From NCBI RefSeq assembly GCF_002305875.1, contig NZ_CP022098.1, positions 3,906,001 through 3,970,000 on the forward strand: a stretch of DNA of 64,000 bases, read 5' to 3'. The position numbers were made by a program, and so were the translations under genes. The stretch is from Cystobacter fuscus (lineage in GTDB: Bacteria; Myxococcota; Myxococcia; Myxococcales; Myxococcaceae). Under the pieces are notes generated by a model. The model searched no databases and was not told the origin of the DNA. It saw only the letters and a program-made list of their open reading frames with translations. Of this stretch, positions 17,702-27,191 are shown in pieces (positions within the stretch are counted from its first letter, which is position 1; every line of letters begins with the position of its first letter).

Positions 17702-18562
17702 ATGCCCATGTGGCGCGCATGTCGTCTGTTCATTGCTCTCGTCGTGGCTTGTTTCGTCGGATGCGGCGGTACCGCGGAGGAGTGGGAGCAGGGCTCGTCC
17801 CTCGCGAATGTCGAGCAGGCGTCGGGTGGGGGTATCTATGATCGCCCCCCACCCAATGGTTTGAATGGCACGTCCCCTTCCTGCTTCTGGGCACATGGGA
17901 CCCAGCAGGCGCTCCGGTCCATGGGGAGCGCCGCGCTCGACCAGGGGGCGGGCTTCCTGCCGAGCTTCCCCTTGAACCTGGTCTCCGAGTCCTGCCGGCA
18001 CGTGTTCCGCTCCGCGGTCGAGTGTGCGCTCACGCCAGCGCAGTCCGTGAGAGATCCCGTGACGGGCGCGCTGTACACGGGGTGGTGGGGGCTCGCGCCC
18101 TCGTGGCTGGGCGACGTGCTGGATACCGCGGGCCGCCGGTATGTGACGGCGTGCATGGTCCAGCGGTTGAACTTCTATGGCGCCTCCGTTCCCATCCTGT
18201 TCGAGGGCGCTCATCCCGCCATCGCGCACAGCACGACCTATGCTTCCCAGTATCCGATCGAGGAGTCGACCGTCTTTGGCGACCTCTTCTCCTCCTCCAC
18301 GCCCCTGCTGGGCCTGTTGCCCGCCTTCAACGTCTTCGTCTGCTGGGAGTCCCTGTTGCCCCAGTCGTGTGGTCTGTTGGGACTGCCGCTTCTCGAGAAG
18401 CGGATTTGCGACGACGCGCCGCTGTGTGGCCTCCTGCCGGTGGGTCCGTGTGCACTGTCCTGCGAGGGGTCGGGGCCCTATTGGAAGTGCCGACCGTTCC
18501 TGCTCGCTCCGTTGTGGACGGAGACGGTGCGGGTGAAGCTGGAGACCTCCAGCTGTCAGTGA
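17702..18562 (+). CDS. Unknown Cys-rich lipoprotein
   Basis: 286 aa. A signal peptide with lipobox (CFVGCGG, Cys near residue 20) is followed by a mature part with many cysteines, suggesting disulphides in the envelope or outside the cell. I recognise no domain. The start at 17702 follows GGAGG by 6 nt; an in-frame ATG at 17708 is also possible. It may be cotranscribed with the kinase. I cannot assign a function. Of the many myxobacterial lipoproteins of this kind, most are uncharacterised. Confidence 0.75.
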   Translation: MPMWRACRLFIALVVACFVGCGGTAEEWEQGSSLANVEQASGGGIYDRPPPNGLNGTSPSCFWAHGTQQALRSMGSAALDQGAGFLPSFPLNLVSESCRHVFRSAVECALTPAQSVRDPVTGALYTGWWGLAPSWLGDVLDTAGRRYVTACMVQRLNFYGASVPILFEGAHPAIAHSTTYASQYPIEESTVFGDLFSSSTPLLGLLPAFNVFVCWESLLPQSCGLLGLPLLEKRICDDAPLCGLLPVGPCALSCEGSGPYWKCRPFLLAPLWTETVRVKLETSSCQ

Positions 18563-18823
18563 GCCCACCCGGTTGCCATGCGCGGAAAAGGAATGGGGAT
18601 TCCGTCGAGGACAGGGGGCTGGAGCATGGCACTTGCTCGCCCTTTGGTCCGGAGCCCTGTCAACCGGTTTTTTCAGTAATCTATTGAAAACTCGCGTTGC
18701 CTGCCAGCCGGGAATCCGTTAGGAGCAACGTTGCCTCCCCCAGGCGTTCCTCACCGAGCTTCTTCTCACCCGATGCCGGCCATGGCCGCTATTGGGAATC
18801 ATTCAGCGAGGAGTGTTCCTCCC

Positions 18824-20206
18824 ATGGACACCGTGACCCCTCTGCCCACTGCCACCGCCCCAGAGGTGCCAGGTGGGTTGCCGCTGCTTGGCCATGCGCT
18901 CCGGTTGCTGCGCTTGCCTATCGCCTATCTCCAGTCGTTGCGTGAGTTCGGTGACATCGTTCAGCTCCGCATCGGCTCGTCGCCCGTGTATGTGGTCACC
19001 TCCCCGGAGTTCATCCATCAGGTGCTGGTCACTCACGCCGACAGCTTCGAGAGAGGGCGCGTCTTCGACAAGGCGACGGCCGCGATTGGCAAGGGGCTCA
19101 TCGTCTCCAACGGAACCTTCCACCGGCAGCAACGAAAGCTCCTGCAGCCGGGGTTCCACCGGCCTCGCATCCACGGCTACATGGAGATCATCCATCGGCA
19201 AGCCGAAGCGCAGATCGCCGGGTGGTCGCCGGGGGCCCGCATCTCGCTGCGTGAGGAGATGCATCGGCTGACGCTCAATGCCGTCACCCGGACACTGTTC
19301 GGCGCGAACACCGAGGAGCGCATCGCCGCCGAGATCGGCGACTACATCGACGCCGCCAACTCGTGGGTGGGTCTCCACACCGTGCTTCCTGGCCGCTTCT
19401 TCGAGCGGCTGCCGATGCCGGTCAACCGCGCCTTCGAGCGCAAGAAAGCCCGCTTCGACGAGATCATCAATACGTTCATCGAATCGCGGCGCGCGGATGG
19501 CCGCGACCAGGGAGATTTGCTGTCCGCGTTGTTGGCGTCACAGGATGACGAGACCGGCAAGGGGATGAGCGATGAACAGCTCCGGATGGAGATCGCCGGC
19601 CTGTTCGTCGCCGGGTCCGAGACCACGGCGACCGCGTTGACCTGGCTCTTCCACGAAGTGGGACGCCACCCCGAGGTGGAAGCGCGGATCCACGCCGAGG
19701 TGGACGCCGTGCTGGGTGGCAGGCCCGTCACCACGGAGGACCTGCCCCGGTTGCAATACATCCAGAGCGTGATCTCCGAGACGCTGCGTCGCTATCCGAT
19801 CGCCTGGCTGCTGATGAGGCGCGCCACCCGTGACGTGGAGCTGGCGGGCACCCTCCTGCCGGCCGGGGCCGAGGTCATCGTCAGCCCGATGATGGTCCAC
19901 CGCAACCCCCAGCTCTACCCCGAGCCGTTGCGGTTCGACCCCGATCGCTGGCTGCCGGAGCGGGCGCGGGAGCTTCCACGCCACGCCTTCCTCCCCTTCG
20001 GGGACGGCAAGCACAAGTGCATCGGTGACTACTTCGCCCGCACCGAGATGGTGATCGCCGTCGCCACCATCGCCGCGCGGTGGCGTCTCGTTCCGGTGCC
20101 CGGTCACCGCGTCTGGGAGGTCCCCCGCTCGGTCTTGCGACCCAACCAGGTCCTGATGACCGCCGTTCCCCGTTCCGCCGCACCCGTCCCCGAGGAGAAC
20201 CACTGA
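18824..20206 (+). CDS. Cytochrome P450, probable terpene hydroxylase
   Basis: 460 aa from ATG 18824, with GAGGAG 10 nt upstream. The I-helix motif AGSETT (A263-T268), ExxR in SETLRRYP (E319, R322) and the heme loop FGDGKHKCIG with thiolate C399 are all intact. The sequence resembles the bacterial CYP group paired with terpene cyclases (for example the pentalenene or epi-isozizaene P450s). Its stop overlaps the terpene synthase start (TGATG), so the two are translationally coupled. It probably oxidises the cyclase product; redox partners are not encoded nearby. Confidence 0.9.
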   Translation: MDTVTPLPTATAPEVPGGLPLLGHALRLLRLPIAYLQSLREFGDIVQLRIGSSPVYVVTSPEFIHQVLVTHADSFERGRVFDKATAAIGKGLIVSNGTFHRQQRKLLQPGFHRPRIHGYMEIIHRQAEAQIAGWSPGARISLREEMHRLTLNAVTRTLFGANTEERIAAEIGDYIDAANSWVGLHTVLPGRFFERLPMPVNRAFERKKARFDEIINTFIESRRADGRDQGDLLSALLASQDDETGKGMSDEQLRMEIAGLFVAGSETTATALTWLFHEVGRHPEVEARIHAEVDAVLGGRPVTTEDLPRLQYIQSVISETLRRYPIAWLLMRRATRDVELAGTLLPAGAEVIVSPMMVHRNPQLYPEPLRFDPDRWLPERARELPRHAFLPFGDGKHKCIGDYFARTEMVIAVATIAARWRLVPVPGHRVWEVPRSVLRPNQVLMTAVPRSAAPVPEENH

Positions 20207-21270
20207 TGATTGACACCCAGCGTGCCGCGATCGAGTTCCACTTTCCGTTCCCTCGCGACCTCAGCCCCGACATCGAACAGGCCCAGCGTCACAGCATCGC
20301 CTGGGCCCGTCAGATGGGATTGGCCACCACCGACACCGCGCTCCGGTATCTGGAGGCGTGGAACTGGGGCCGTCTCACCGGTCACTGTCTGCCCACCGCG
20401 CGCGGTGCCAACCTGGACCTGGCCACCGACTGGATGACCTGGGGGTTCCTCTACGATGACCAGTTCGCTGGCCCCCTCGGCAACCAGCCGGATCGGGTGG
20501 CGCGAATCACCGAGAACATGATTGGCGTTCTCCACGCCACGTCCGCGACCCCGAGCGACGACGCCTGCGCGCGGGGCATCACGGACATCCTCCAGCGGCT
20601 CTCCTCGAAGATGTCCCCGGCCTGGATGGCCCGCTTCCGCGACGATCTGAAGTGGTTCTTCATCGGGGTGCTGCGGATGACCACCTACCGCAACCACCTC
20701 AGCCAGATCGACACGCGGACCGCGTTCGAGATCCGCCGCCTCGACATCAGCATGGACGCCGTGATCGATCTCATCGAGGTCGCGGAGGGGTTCGAGGTGC
20801 CCGAGGTGCTCTTTGGCACCACCCAGATCCAGGCCCTGCGCCAGTGCGTCATCGACATCGTCATCCTGCAGAACGACGTCTTCTCCCTGCCCAAGGACCG
20901 GCACCAGCAGGAAGTCAACGTGATCCTCGCCATGGAGCGCTCGGAGAACCTCACCACGGCCCAGGCCCTGGCGCGCACCTCCGCCCTGGTCGATGAGAAG
21001 GTCCAGGAGTTCCTCACCGTCAAGGCCTCCATGCCCGCTCTCTACGAGACCCTCGGGCTGGGTGCCACCGACCGTGCCCACATGGACCGGTACATCCACT
21101 GTCTCGAGCTCATGATCCACGGCTGTGTCTATTCACATGCCGAGTGTGTTCGTTACTCCACCCGGTCCGAGCACACCCAACCCATCGCCGGCCGAGGCTT
21201 CATCCAGGACCTGCACCTGGGCGCGGGCATCGAGCGGGCGCAGGCGATCGTCCGGACGATCCAGGGGTGA
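20206..21270 (+). CDS. Class I terpene synthase (sesquiterpene-cyclase type)
   Basis: 354 aa. The length and fold pattern match bacterial sesquiterpene cyclases. The first metal motif is FLYDDQFAG (D84, D85), where the usual third acidic residue is Ala88. The second, NSE-type, is NDVFSLPKD (N223, D224, S227, K230), ending in Asp231 rather than Glu. The diphosphate sensor Arg is probably in EIRRLD (177-178), and the C-terminal RY is in CVRYS. Expected reaction: cyclisation of farnesyl diphosphate in the cytoplasm; the product cannot be predicted. It overlaps the P450 by one base and lies 61 bp before the glycosyltransferase. Confidence 0.88.
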   Translation: MIDTQRAAIEFHFPFPRDLSPDIEQAQRHSIAWARQMGLATTDTALRYLEAWNWGRLTGHCLPTARGANLDLATDWMTWGFLYDDQFAGPLGNQPDRVARITENMIGVLHATSATPSDDACARGITDILQRLSSKMSPAWMARFRDDLKWFFIGVLRMTTYRNHLSQIDTRTAFEIRRLDISMDAVIDLIEVAEGFEVPEVLFGTTQIQALRQCVIDIVILQNDVFSLPKDRHQQEVNVILAMERSENLTTAQALARTSALVDEKVQEFLTVKASMPALYETLGLGATDRAHMDRYIHCLELMIHGCVYSHAECVRYSTRSEHTQPIAGRGFIQDLHLGAGIERAQAIVRTIQG

Positions 21271-21331
21271 GCCCCTGACGGGCCGCGCGAGCGCCGTCCT
21301 CGCGCTTCGCGGGCGCTGAAAGGAACGAGCG

Positions 21332-22630
21332 ATGAAGATCACCGTGTTGGTATTGGGGACGCGTGGGGACGTGCAGCCCTTCATCGCGCTGGCGATCGCC
21401 TTGCAGCGCCGCGGTCACGAGGTCTGTGTCGCCACGTCCCGCAGCTTCGCCGACATGGTCGCGCACAGCGGTGTCCGGTATGTCCCCGTCTCGGCGGATT
21501 ACGAGGAGTGGTTCCAGTCGGAGGAGGGCATCCGGTGGATGGCCGGCTCCGACAACACGGCCAGGTTCATGCGGATGCTGGCCGGGGAAGGGGTGGGGAT
21601 CGACAGCAGGCTCAAGCCTCGAATGCACCGCGAGCTCCTGGCCGCTTGCGAGGGCACCGACGCCATCGTCGCGAACCTGGTGATCGAGGACAGCGCCGCC
21701 TGCATCGCGGAGAAGCTCGAGGTGCCCTTCATCCCCGGGTACACCATGCCGATGCTGCCGACATCGGAGTTCCCCAGCCCGTTCATCTCCGAGCGCAAGC
21801 TGCCGCTGCGCGCGATGAATCGGCTCACGCACACTCTTCTCGAGACGTTCTACTGGCAGGGGCAGAAGCGCCTCATCCATGCCTGGCGTGCGGAGCTCGG
21901 GCTGCCGCCAACGGCCATCTCGATGCGGGAGAAGCTGTGGCGCGCCGGAACGCCGATCCTCCATTGCTACAGCAGTCATCTCGTTCCGCGTCCGTCCGAC
22001 TGGAGCGCCGCGAATGTCATCACCGGCCCCTGGATGATGCCCCCGGACGTTCGCGCCAGCGCGGGCGGCGCCCCATCGTCGGAGCTCATCCGCTGGCTGG
22101 ACCAGGGGCCACCGCCCATCTACCTGGGTTACTGGCGGCTGCCCTCGATGGACAAGGCTGGGATGGTGCGTCTGGCGATCGAGGTCGCGAACACGCTGGG
22201 CGTCCGCTTCGCCATCGGAGCGAGCTGGAGCGCGGAGGAGATCGCGGCGCTCCGGGTGCCCGAGAGCATCTTCATCACGCGCTCCGTGGACCACGACTGG
22301 CTGTTCGCGCGTTGCAGCGCGACCGTCCACCACGGCGGCGCGGGCACGACCGCGGCCACGCTACGTGCCGGGCTGCCGACGGTCATCTGCTCGATCTGCA
22401 ATGATCAGCCCTTCTGGGGAAACCGGGTGACGGCGCTCGGGGTGGGTTACAGCATGCCGTTCAAGCAACTCACCGCGGCGCGGCTCACCCAGGCGCTGCG
22501 CCACATCCAGGACGGCGCGGTGCGCGATCGGGCGAACAGGCTGGGAGAGCTGATGCGGCGGGAAGATGGCACCGCCACGGCGGTCCGCATCATCGAGGAG
22601 CGTGTACCGGGCGCCCCTCTGCGCTCTTGA
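21332..22630 (+). CDS. GT1-family UDP-glycosyltransferase (sterol/terpenoid type)
   Basis: 432 aa, GT-B fold. The N-terminus VLVLGTRGDVQPFIALA (5-21) is the acceptor-domain start of sterol 3-beta-glucosyltransferase-like enzymes. The C-terminal donor motif HHGGAGTTAATLRAGLPTVI followed by NDQPFWGNRV is near-canonical for UDP-sugar use. AAGGAACG precedes the ATG. Directly behind the cyclase and P450, it most likely glycosylates the hydroxylated terpene; that is inference from context. Confidence 0.88.
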   Translation: MKITVLVLGTRGDVQPFIALAIALQRRGHEVCVATSRSFADMVAHSGVRYVPVSADYEEWFQSEEGIRWMAGSDNTARFMRMLAGEGVGIDSRLKPRMHRELLAACEGTDAIVANLVIEDSAACIAEKLEVPFIPGYTMPMLPTSEFPSPFISERKLPLRAMNRLTHTLLETFYWQGQKRLIHAWRAELGLPPTAISMREKLWRAGTPILHCYSSHLVPRPSDWSAANVITGPWMMPPDVRASAGGAPSSELIRWLDQGPPPIYLGYWRLPSMDKAGMVRLAIEVANTLGVRFAIGASWSAEEIAALRVPESIFITRSVDHDWLFARCSATVHHGGAGTTAATLRAGLPTVICSICNDQPFWGNRVTALGVGYSMPFKQLTAARLTQALRHIQDGAVRDRANRLGELMRREDGTATAVRIIEERVPGAPLRS

Positions 22631-22641
22631 GGTGATCGGCG

Positions 22642-23520
22642 TCAGTCCAGGCGCAGCTCCCACAGGATGCGGCTCCGGCGCAGGATGTCGAGTTGCTCCG
22701 GGGTCGTGCCGACGCGCTCCGCGGAGGAGAGTGCGAAGGTGCCGTCGATCTGCGCACGGGGCGTGACGCGGAAGCCCAGCTTCGAAAAGAAATCCTTCAC
22801 CTCGTCCACGCGGGTGAAGGTCGTGTCGCGCAGGTTGCTTTGGGTGGAGCGGGCGATCACCGAGAAGATTCGCGCGAAGTGGGGATGGGTCCATTGCTTC
22901 CGTGAGTCGTCGTCGTTCAACTCGAAGTCCGGGGTCAGCCAGACTCCGCCGTGGCGCTTCAGGAGCCCGGCGATCAGTTGGGCCGTCGCCCGCTTCTCGT
23001 CCCGAGTGAAGTATTGGAGCAACCCCTCGTGAATCACGGCCACCGGTTCGCCCGGGACGAGGTGCTGCTCCAGGACGGCGGCGTCCTCAGGCGCCACCGC
23101 GTTCAAGGGCGCGAAGACCACGTTCTCCTGGGCTGGGAGCACGCCGTCCCGCCGCAACTCGTCGTGCAGGCGCAGCCGGGTTTCGTGCATCTCGGGGAGG
23201 TCCGTTTCGATATAGCGGAGGGGGTGGGTGCGGCTCATGGCGTCGCCACGGAACGCGAAGCCGCTCCCCAGCTCCACGATCTGCTTGATGCCAGCCGTCT
23301 TGAGGGCCGTCTCCAGGCACTTGTAGCGGGCCTCGAGCGTCGGGGCCATCCAGCTCAGCAGCTCGGGCGCGGGGGCGTCTCCGTCCAGCATCTCCCGCAC
23401 CAGTTGCGCGGAACCGATGCGCGTGGCGATTTCCTCGGCGAAGGGAATGTCGGAATGGCGCCGCATCTCGGCGACCAGCCTGGCCGTGGGGCTGATGTTG
23501 TCGTAATCGCGGAGGCTCAT
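22642..23520 (-). CDS. SAM-dependent O-methyltransferase, LCM/PPM family
   Basis: 292 aa from ATG 23520, with AAGGAA just upstream. A leucine carboxyl methyltransferase-type fold is indicated by VELGSGFAFRG (about 87-97) and YIETDLPE (acidic SAM-ribose site), then HEGLLQYF. In bacteria such enzymes methylate small-molecule carboxylates or hydroxyls, often in secondary metabolism. It is convergent with the glycosyltransferase (11 bp apart) and divergent from the amidase. A role on the terpenoid is possible but unsupported beyond proximity. Confidence 0.8.
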   Translation of the reverse strand: MSLRDYDNISPTARLVAEMRRHSDIPFAEEIATRIGSAQLVREMLDGDAPAPELLSWMAPTLEARYKCLETALKTAGIKQIVELGSGFAFRGDAMSRTHPLRYIETDLPEMHETRLRLHDELRRDGVLPAQENVVFAPLNAVAPEDAAVLEQHLVPGEPVAVIHEGLLQYFTRDEKRATAQLIAGLLKRHGGVWLTPDFELNDDDSRKQWTHPHFARIFSVIARSTQSNLRDTTFTRVDEVKDFFSKLGFRVTPRAQIDGTFALSSAERVGTTPEQLDILRRSRILWELRLD

Positions 23521-23660
23521 CTCGTTTTCCTTGGTTGCGCCTGGTTTGCCGTCGCCCGATAAGCCGGTCACGGCCGGAGTGCAAGCATGTTTGCTTCTCC
23601 GCGACCTCACGGAGAGTGCGATTGCGGCCCATCGCGCGCGCTGCTGTAGTCACGCGCCTC

Positions 23661-25331
23661 ATGAAGAAACCCTCTCCCTCCTCCGGGACTCCCCGGGAGC
23701 TGAGCCGCCGCACGTTCCTGGGTGGCGCGGCCGTCGCCAGCACGCTCGTGGCCCTGGATGTCCAGGCCCAGCCCTCCGCGAACTCCACCCCTCCCGCCGC
23801 TCCGCGCGGCTCGGCCTTCGAGCTGGAGGAGGCCACGCTCGCCGGGCTTCAGGCGGACCTCTCGTTGGGGAAGTACACCGCGCACGGCCTCACGGAGCAC
23901 TACCTCGCGCGCATCCAGGAAATCGACAAGGGAGGCACCGCGCTCGGGTCCGTCATCGAGCTCAACCCGGACGCGCTCGCCATCGCGGCGGCGCTCGACG
24001 CGGAGCGCGAGGCGAAGGGGCCGCGGGGCCCGCTGCACGGCATTCCCGTGCTCATCAAGGACAACATCGGGACGGCGGACAAGATGCAGACCACCGCGGG
24101 CTCGCTCGCGCTCGTGGGCGCCGTGCCCTCGCGGGATGCGTTCGTGGTGGAGCGCTTGAGGGCCGCGGGCGCGGTCATCCTCGGCAAGACGAACCTCAGC
24201 GAGTGGGCCAACTTCCGTTCCACGCACTCGTGCAGCGGTTGGAGCGGGCGGGGAGGCCAGTGCCGCAATCCCTACGCGCTGGACCGCACGCCGTCGGGCT
24301 CGAGCTCGGGCTCGGGGGCGGCCACGGCGGCGAATCTGTGCGCGGTGTCCGTGGGCACGGAGACGGATGGCTCCATCGTCTCGCCCTCGGCGGCATGCTC
24401 GCTCGTGGGGCTCAAGCCGACGGTGGGGCTGGTGAGCCGCTCGGGCATCGTGCCCCTGTCACACACCCAGGACAGCGCGGGTCCCATGACGCGCACGGTG
24501 ACGGACGCGGCCGTGCTCCTCGGGGTGCTCGCGGGGGTGGATCCGCGCGACGCGGTGACGGCCGCGAGCCAGCGCCATGCGCACGCGGACTACACGCGCT
24601 TCCTCGACGTGAACGGGTTGAAGGGAGCGCGCATCGGCGTGCCGCGCGAGCGGTTCTTCGGCTACCACCCCGCCACGGACGCGCTCATCGAGCGGGCGTT
24701 GGACGTGCTGAAGGCGCGGGGCGCGGAGCTCATCGAGGCGCCCATCCCCTCGGCGGCGAAGCTGGACGAGCCGGAGCTGGAGGTGCTGCTCCACGACTTC
24801 AAGGCGGACATCGAGGCGTACCTCGCGGGGCTGGGGGAGCGGACGCGGCTGAAGACGCTGGCGGACCTCATCCGGTTCAACGAGGAGCACCGGGACACGG
24901 AGCTGGCGTGGTTTGGCCAGGAGCTCTTCCATCAGGCGCAGGAGAAGGGGCCGCTGACGGACAAGAAGTACCGCAAGGCGTTGGAGGCGTGCCGGAAGCT
25001 GTCGAGGGAGCAGGGCATCGACGCGGTGATGGCGAAGCACGAGCTGGACGCGCTGGTGGCGCCGACGCAGGCGCCTCCGGGGCTCATCGACCTGGTGAAC
25101 GGAGACCACTGGCTGGGAAGCAGTTCCACGCCAGCGGCGGTGGCGGGCTACCCGAGCATCACCGTGCCCGCGGGTTACATCGCCGGACTGCCGGTGGGCC
25201 TGTCCTTCATCGGGAAGGCCTGGAGCGAGCCCACGCTGTTGCGGCTCGCCTTCGCCTACGAGCAGGCCACGAAGCACCGCCGCCCGCCCATGTTCGCCCC
25301 GACGGCGGACCTGCGACCCGCCAAGGTGTAG
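23661..25331 (+). CDS. Amidase-signature family hydrolase, Tat-exported
   Basis: 556 aa. The twin-arginine signal SRRTFLGGAAVAS is at residues 15-27. The Ser-cisSer-Lys triad is visible as K133 (VLIKDNIGT), the serine cluster 214-216 (PSGSSSGSG) and S238 (GTETDGSIVSP). It hydrolyses amides, probably in the periplasm as it is folded before export. The nearest known group is the glutamyl-tRNA amidotransferase A-like amidases, which are not housekeeping GatA. Start 23661 was chosen because it begins the signal peptide. A perfect hairpin lies about 100 bp after its stop. Confidence 0.88.
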   Translation: MKKPSPSSGTPRELSRRTFLGGAAVASTLVALDVQAQPSANSTPPAAPRGSAFELEEATLAGLQADLSLGKYTAHGLTEHYLARIQEIDKGGTALGSVIELNPDALAIAAALDAEREAKGPRGPLHGIPVLIKDNIGTADKMQTTAGSLALVGAVPSRDAFVVERLRAAGAVILGKTNLSEWANFRSTHSCSGWSGRGGQCRNPYALDRTPSGSSSGSGAATAANLCAVSVGTETDGSIVSPSAACSLVGLKPTVGLVSRSGIVPLSHTQDSAGPMTRTVTDAAVLLGVLAGVDPRDAVTAASQRHAHADYTRFLDVNGLKGARIGVPRERFFGYHPATDALIERALDVLKARGAELIEAPIPSAAKLDEPELEVLLHDFKADIEAYLAGLGERTRLKTLADLIRFNEEHRDTELAWFGQELFHQAQEKGPLTDKKYRKALEACRKLSREQGIDAVMAKHELDALVAPTQAPPGLIDLVNGDHWLGSSSTPAAVAGYPSITVPAGYIAGLPVGLSFIGKAWSEPTLLRLAFAYEQATKHRRPPMFAPTADLRPAKV

Positions 25332-25432
25332 GGAGGGTCTGTGCGCGGGAGCTGTACTGGACTCGACACTCGAAACGGCTGGGATGACGGGGGCGGGGAG
25401 GGTGAACGAGTCAGTCCGCGCTATGAAGGAAC

Positions 25433-25456
25433 ACCCGCGACTGGATGCTCGCGGGT
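25433..25456. terminator. Hairpin between amidase and small lipoprotein gene
   Basis: ACCCGCGA (25433-25440) and TCGCGGGT (25449-25456) form a perfect 8-bp stem with an 8-nt loop between convergent genes. Confidence 0.5.
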
Positions 25457-25515
25457 CCCGTCAGCCTCAACCCCTCCTCGAACCCCACCTCTGTCCTTGA
25501 GTCGCGCGAGGTGGT

Positions 25516-25842
25516 CTACTGACAAGCGCCGTACGTGTGTTGGCAACCGCCAATGCTTTCCGTCACAGAGGTGACCGAGCACCCGGTGCTGCACTTCACG
25601 CAAATCGTCTCTGTGTGGATGTAGTTGATGTCAGGGCAGTACATGGTGTCGGTAGTCCTGGTGTAGCCAGTGCCACACGGCGCCTGCGTTGTCGTCCTGG
25701 TACATGCCAGCAACGTTCCTGGCTGGGACGCCATACCCTCCGACTGGGTCTCCATTTCGTCACCATTCACGGGAAGCTCAGTCCCACAGCCGAAGGCAAA
25801 GAGCGAGCCCATCAACCCAGTCATCACGGCGAATCGCTTCAT
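25516..25842 (-). CDS. Small Cys-rich secreted lipoprotein, unknown
   Basis: 108 aa from ATG 25842, preceded by AAGAGGA. Signal peptide with lipobox FAFGC (Cys19), then a Thr/Ser-rich domain with about eight cysteines (for example CVKCSTGCSV), suggesting a disulphide-knotted surface domain. I recognise no family. The frame extends 66 residues upstream but without signal features. Isolated, with a 270-bp upstream gap. Confidence 0.65.
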   Translation of the reverse strand: MKRFAVMTGLMGSLFAFGCGTELPVNGDEMETQSEGMASQPGTLLACTRTTTQAPCGTGYTRTTDTMYCPDINYIHTETICVKCSTGCSVTSVTESIGGCQHTYGACQ

Positions 25843-26112
25843 TCGAATCCTCTTGTCCGTCTTCACCACCATTGGTGCGTGGATATCACGCACAGTGCGG
25901 CTGGCGGAGTCAAGGATTCGAAACCGCGACTTGAACGGGAACGAAACCTGGCCTGGACGGGGGAGCCAACCGCCGTCCAAGTCTTTCCGATGACTTGGGG
26001 GCTGTGGTGCCGGGCTTGAATCTTTCAACTTCTTTGACACATGAGGGGCACTTCCTCTGAGCGCTCCTGGCCGCGCGGGCTTCGCTCGCCGGATGGCCCA
26101 CGCGCCTCTTCT

Positions 26113-27021
26113 CTATTTGAAGAACACCTTGCGGTGTTTGTGCCCGCCTCGGATATGGTTGGGGAAGTAGTTGACGCCGGCCACCTCCGTGCCGAACAGA
26201 TCCTGCTTGAGCGCTCGGCCAGCGATGCGATCGTCGTAGATGAAATTGGTGCGATCCGGCGCCTCGTCGGCGGGAAACAGCACTGCGGTAAAATCAGCGT
26301 GGCCCACATCGGTGACGTCGCCGCTGATGCACCAGAGCTTGTTCTGAGACAAGAGCCAGATGTAGTTACGGTTCGCGAATCCAGCGACCGCCGAGTTGAA
26401 CTGCTGCGAGGCTCTCCCATTCACGTCGCGAAGCGCCGCTCTGGGATCGAGGTTCGTCGGGAACTCCTTGGCGTGAAAGAAGAGACCGACATCCTGGGTG
26501 CGCGCGACGCCTCCTCCCGCCACGTCCACACGGACCAGGTGGGCATGGAACAGGTCCTGATCATCCAGTCGGTGGCCGTCGGTCGCGGCGATGAGATCGA
26601 ACAGGCCGTAGAGAAACTTGTGGACGTGCTTGTCGGACTTCCGTCCGGGAGTGGCGGCGGCCGGGTTCAAGGCGCCGCTGGCGTGGTTCCAGATCTCGTT
26701 GGTCAGGGCCGTGAGCTTGGGCACCAGGGATTGCAGGATGACGTTCGTCGCTTGTTCGGCACTGCCGGGAAGAAAGCGCTGTGCCCGAACCAGGAGCGCT
26801 GGCAACTGGGGACAGGCCGGGAGTTCCCGAATCCATGCGCGAGCGGTCCCCTGAACGAGATCCCGAGCCATGCGCGCCGCGGCGGTCATGAGTTCAGCCC
26901 CAGGCTCATGAGGAGGGACATGCCGGGGAATGGTTCGAACATGGGCTTCTCCGAGGATTCGGAAGCAGGTGGCGAGAACGGCTTGGCTTACAGTACCACA
27001 GGCAACCTCGTTCCCGCTCAT
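26113..27021 (-). CDS. Unknown protein divergent from the YopT-like gene
   Basis: 302 aa in the longest frame; in-frame ATGs at residues 45 and 51 could be the true start. No domain recognised, no signal peptide or membrane helix. The C-terminal part is rich in aromatic and charged residues (NRNYIWLLSQNKLWCISGDV, and FPNHIRGGHKHRKVFFK at the end) and looks like a real globular domain. It is divergent from the C58-protease-like gene across 170 bp. Function unknown. Confidence 0.6.
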   Translation of the reverse strand: MSGNEVACGTVSQAVLATCFRILGEAHVRTIPRHVPPHEPGAELMTAAARMARDLVQGTARAWIRELPACPQLPALLVRAQRFLPGSAEQATNVILQSLVPKLTALTNEIWNHASGALNPAAATPGRKSDKHVHKFLYGLFDLIAATDGHRLDDQDLFHAHLVRVDVAGGGVARTQDVGLFFHAKEFPTNLDPRAALRDVNGRASQQFNSAVAGFANRNYIWLLSQNKLWCISGDVTDVGHADFTAVLFPADEAPDRTNFIYDDRIAGRALKQDLFGTEVAGVNYFPNHIRGGHKHRKVFFK

Positions 27022-27191
27022 GGCCGGCTCAGTGTCAAAGGATTCGAAACTGGGAGTTCTTTGACACCCTCACTGCCCTCACTGCGGCCCACGAAGTACA
27101 ATTCTCCGGCTATACTGGAGCAGGTCCCGACGCGAAACCAAAGACGCGCCGGGCCTCCCATGTGGTTGAAGGTGGCTTTTCGGAGACTCGA

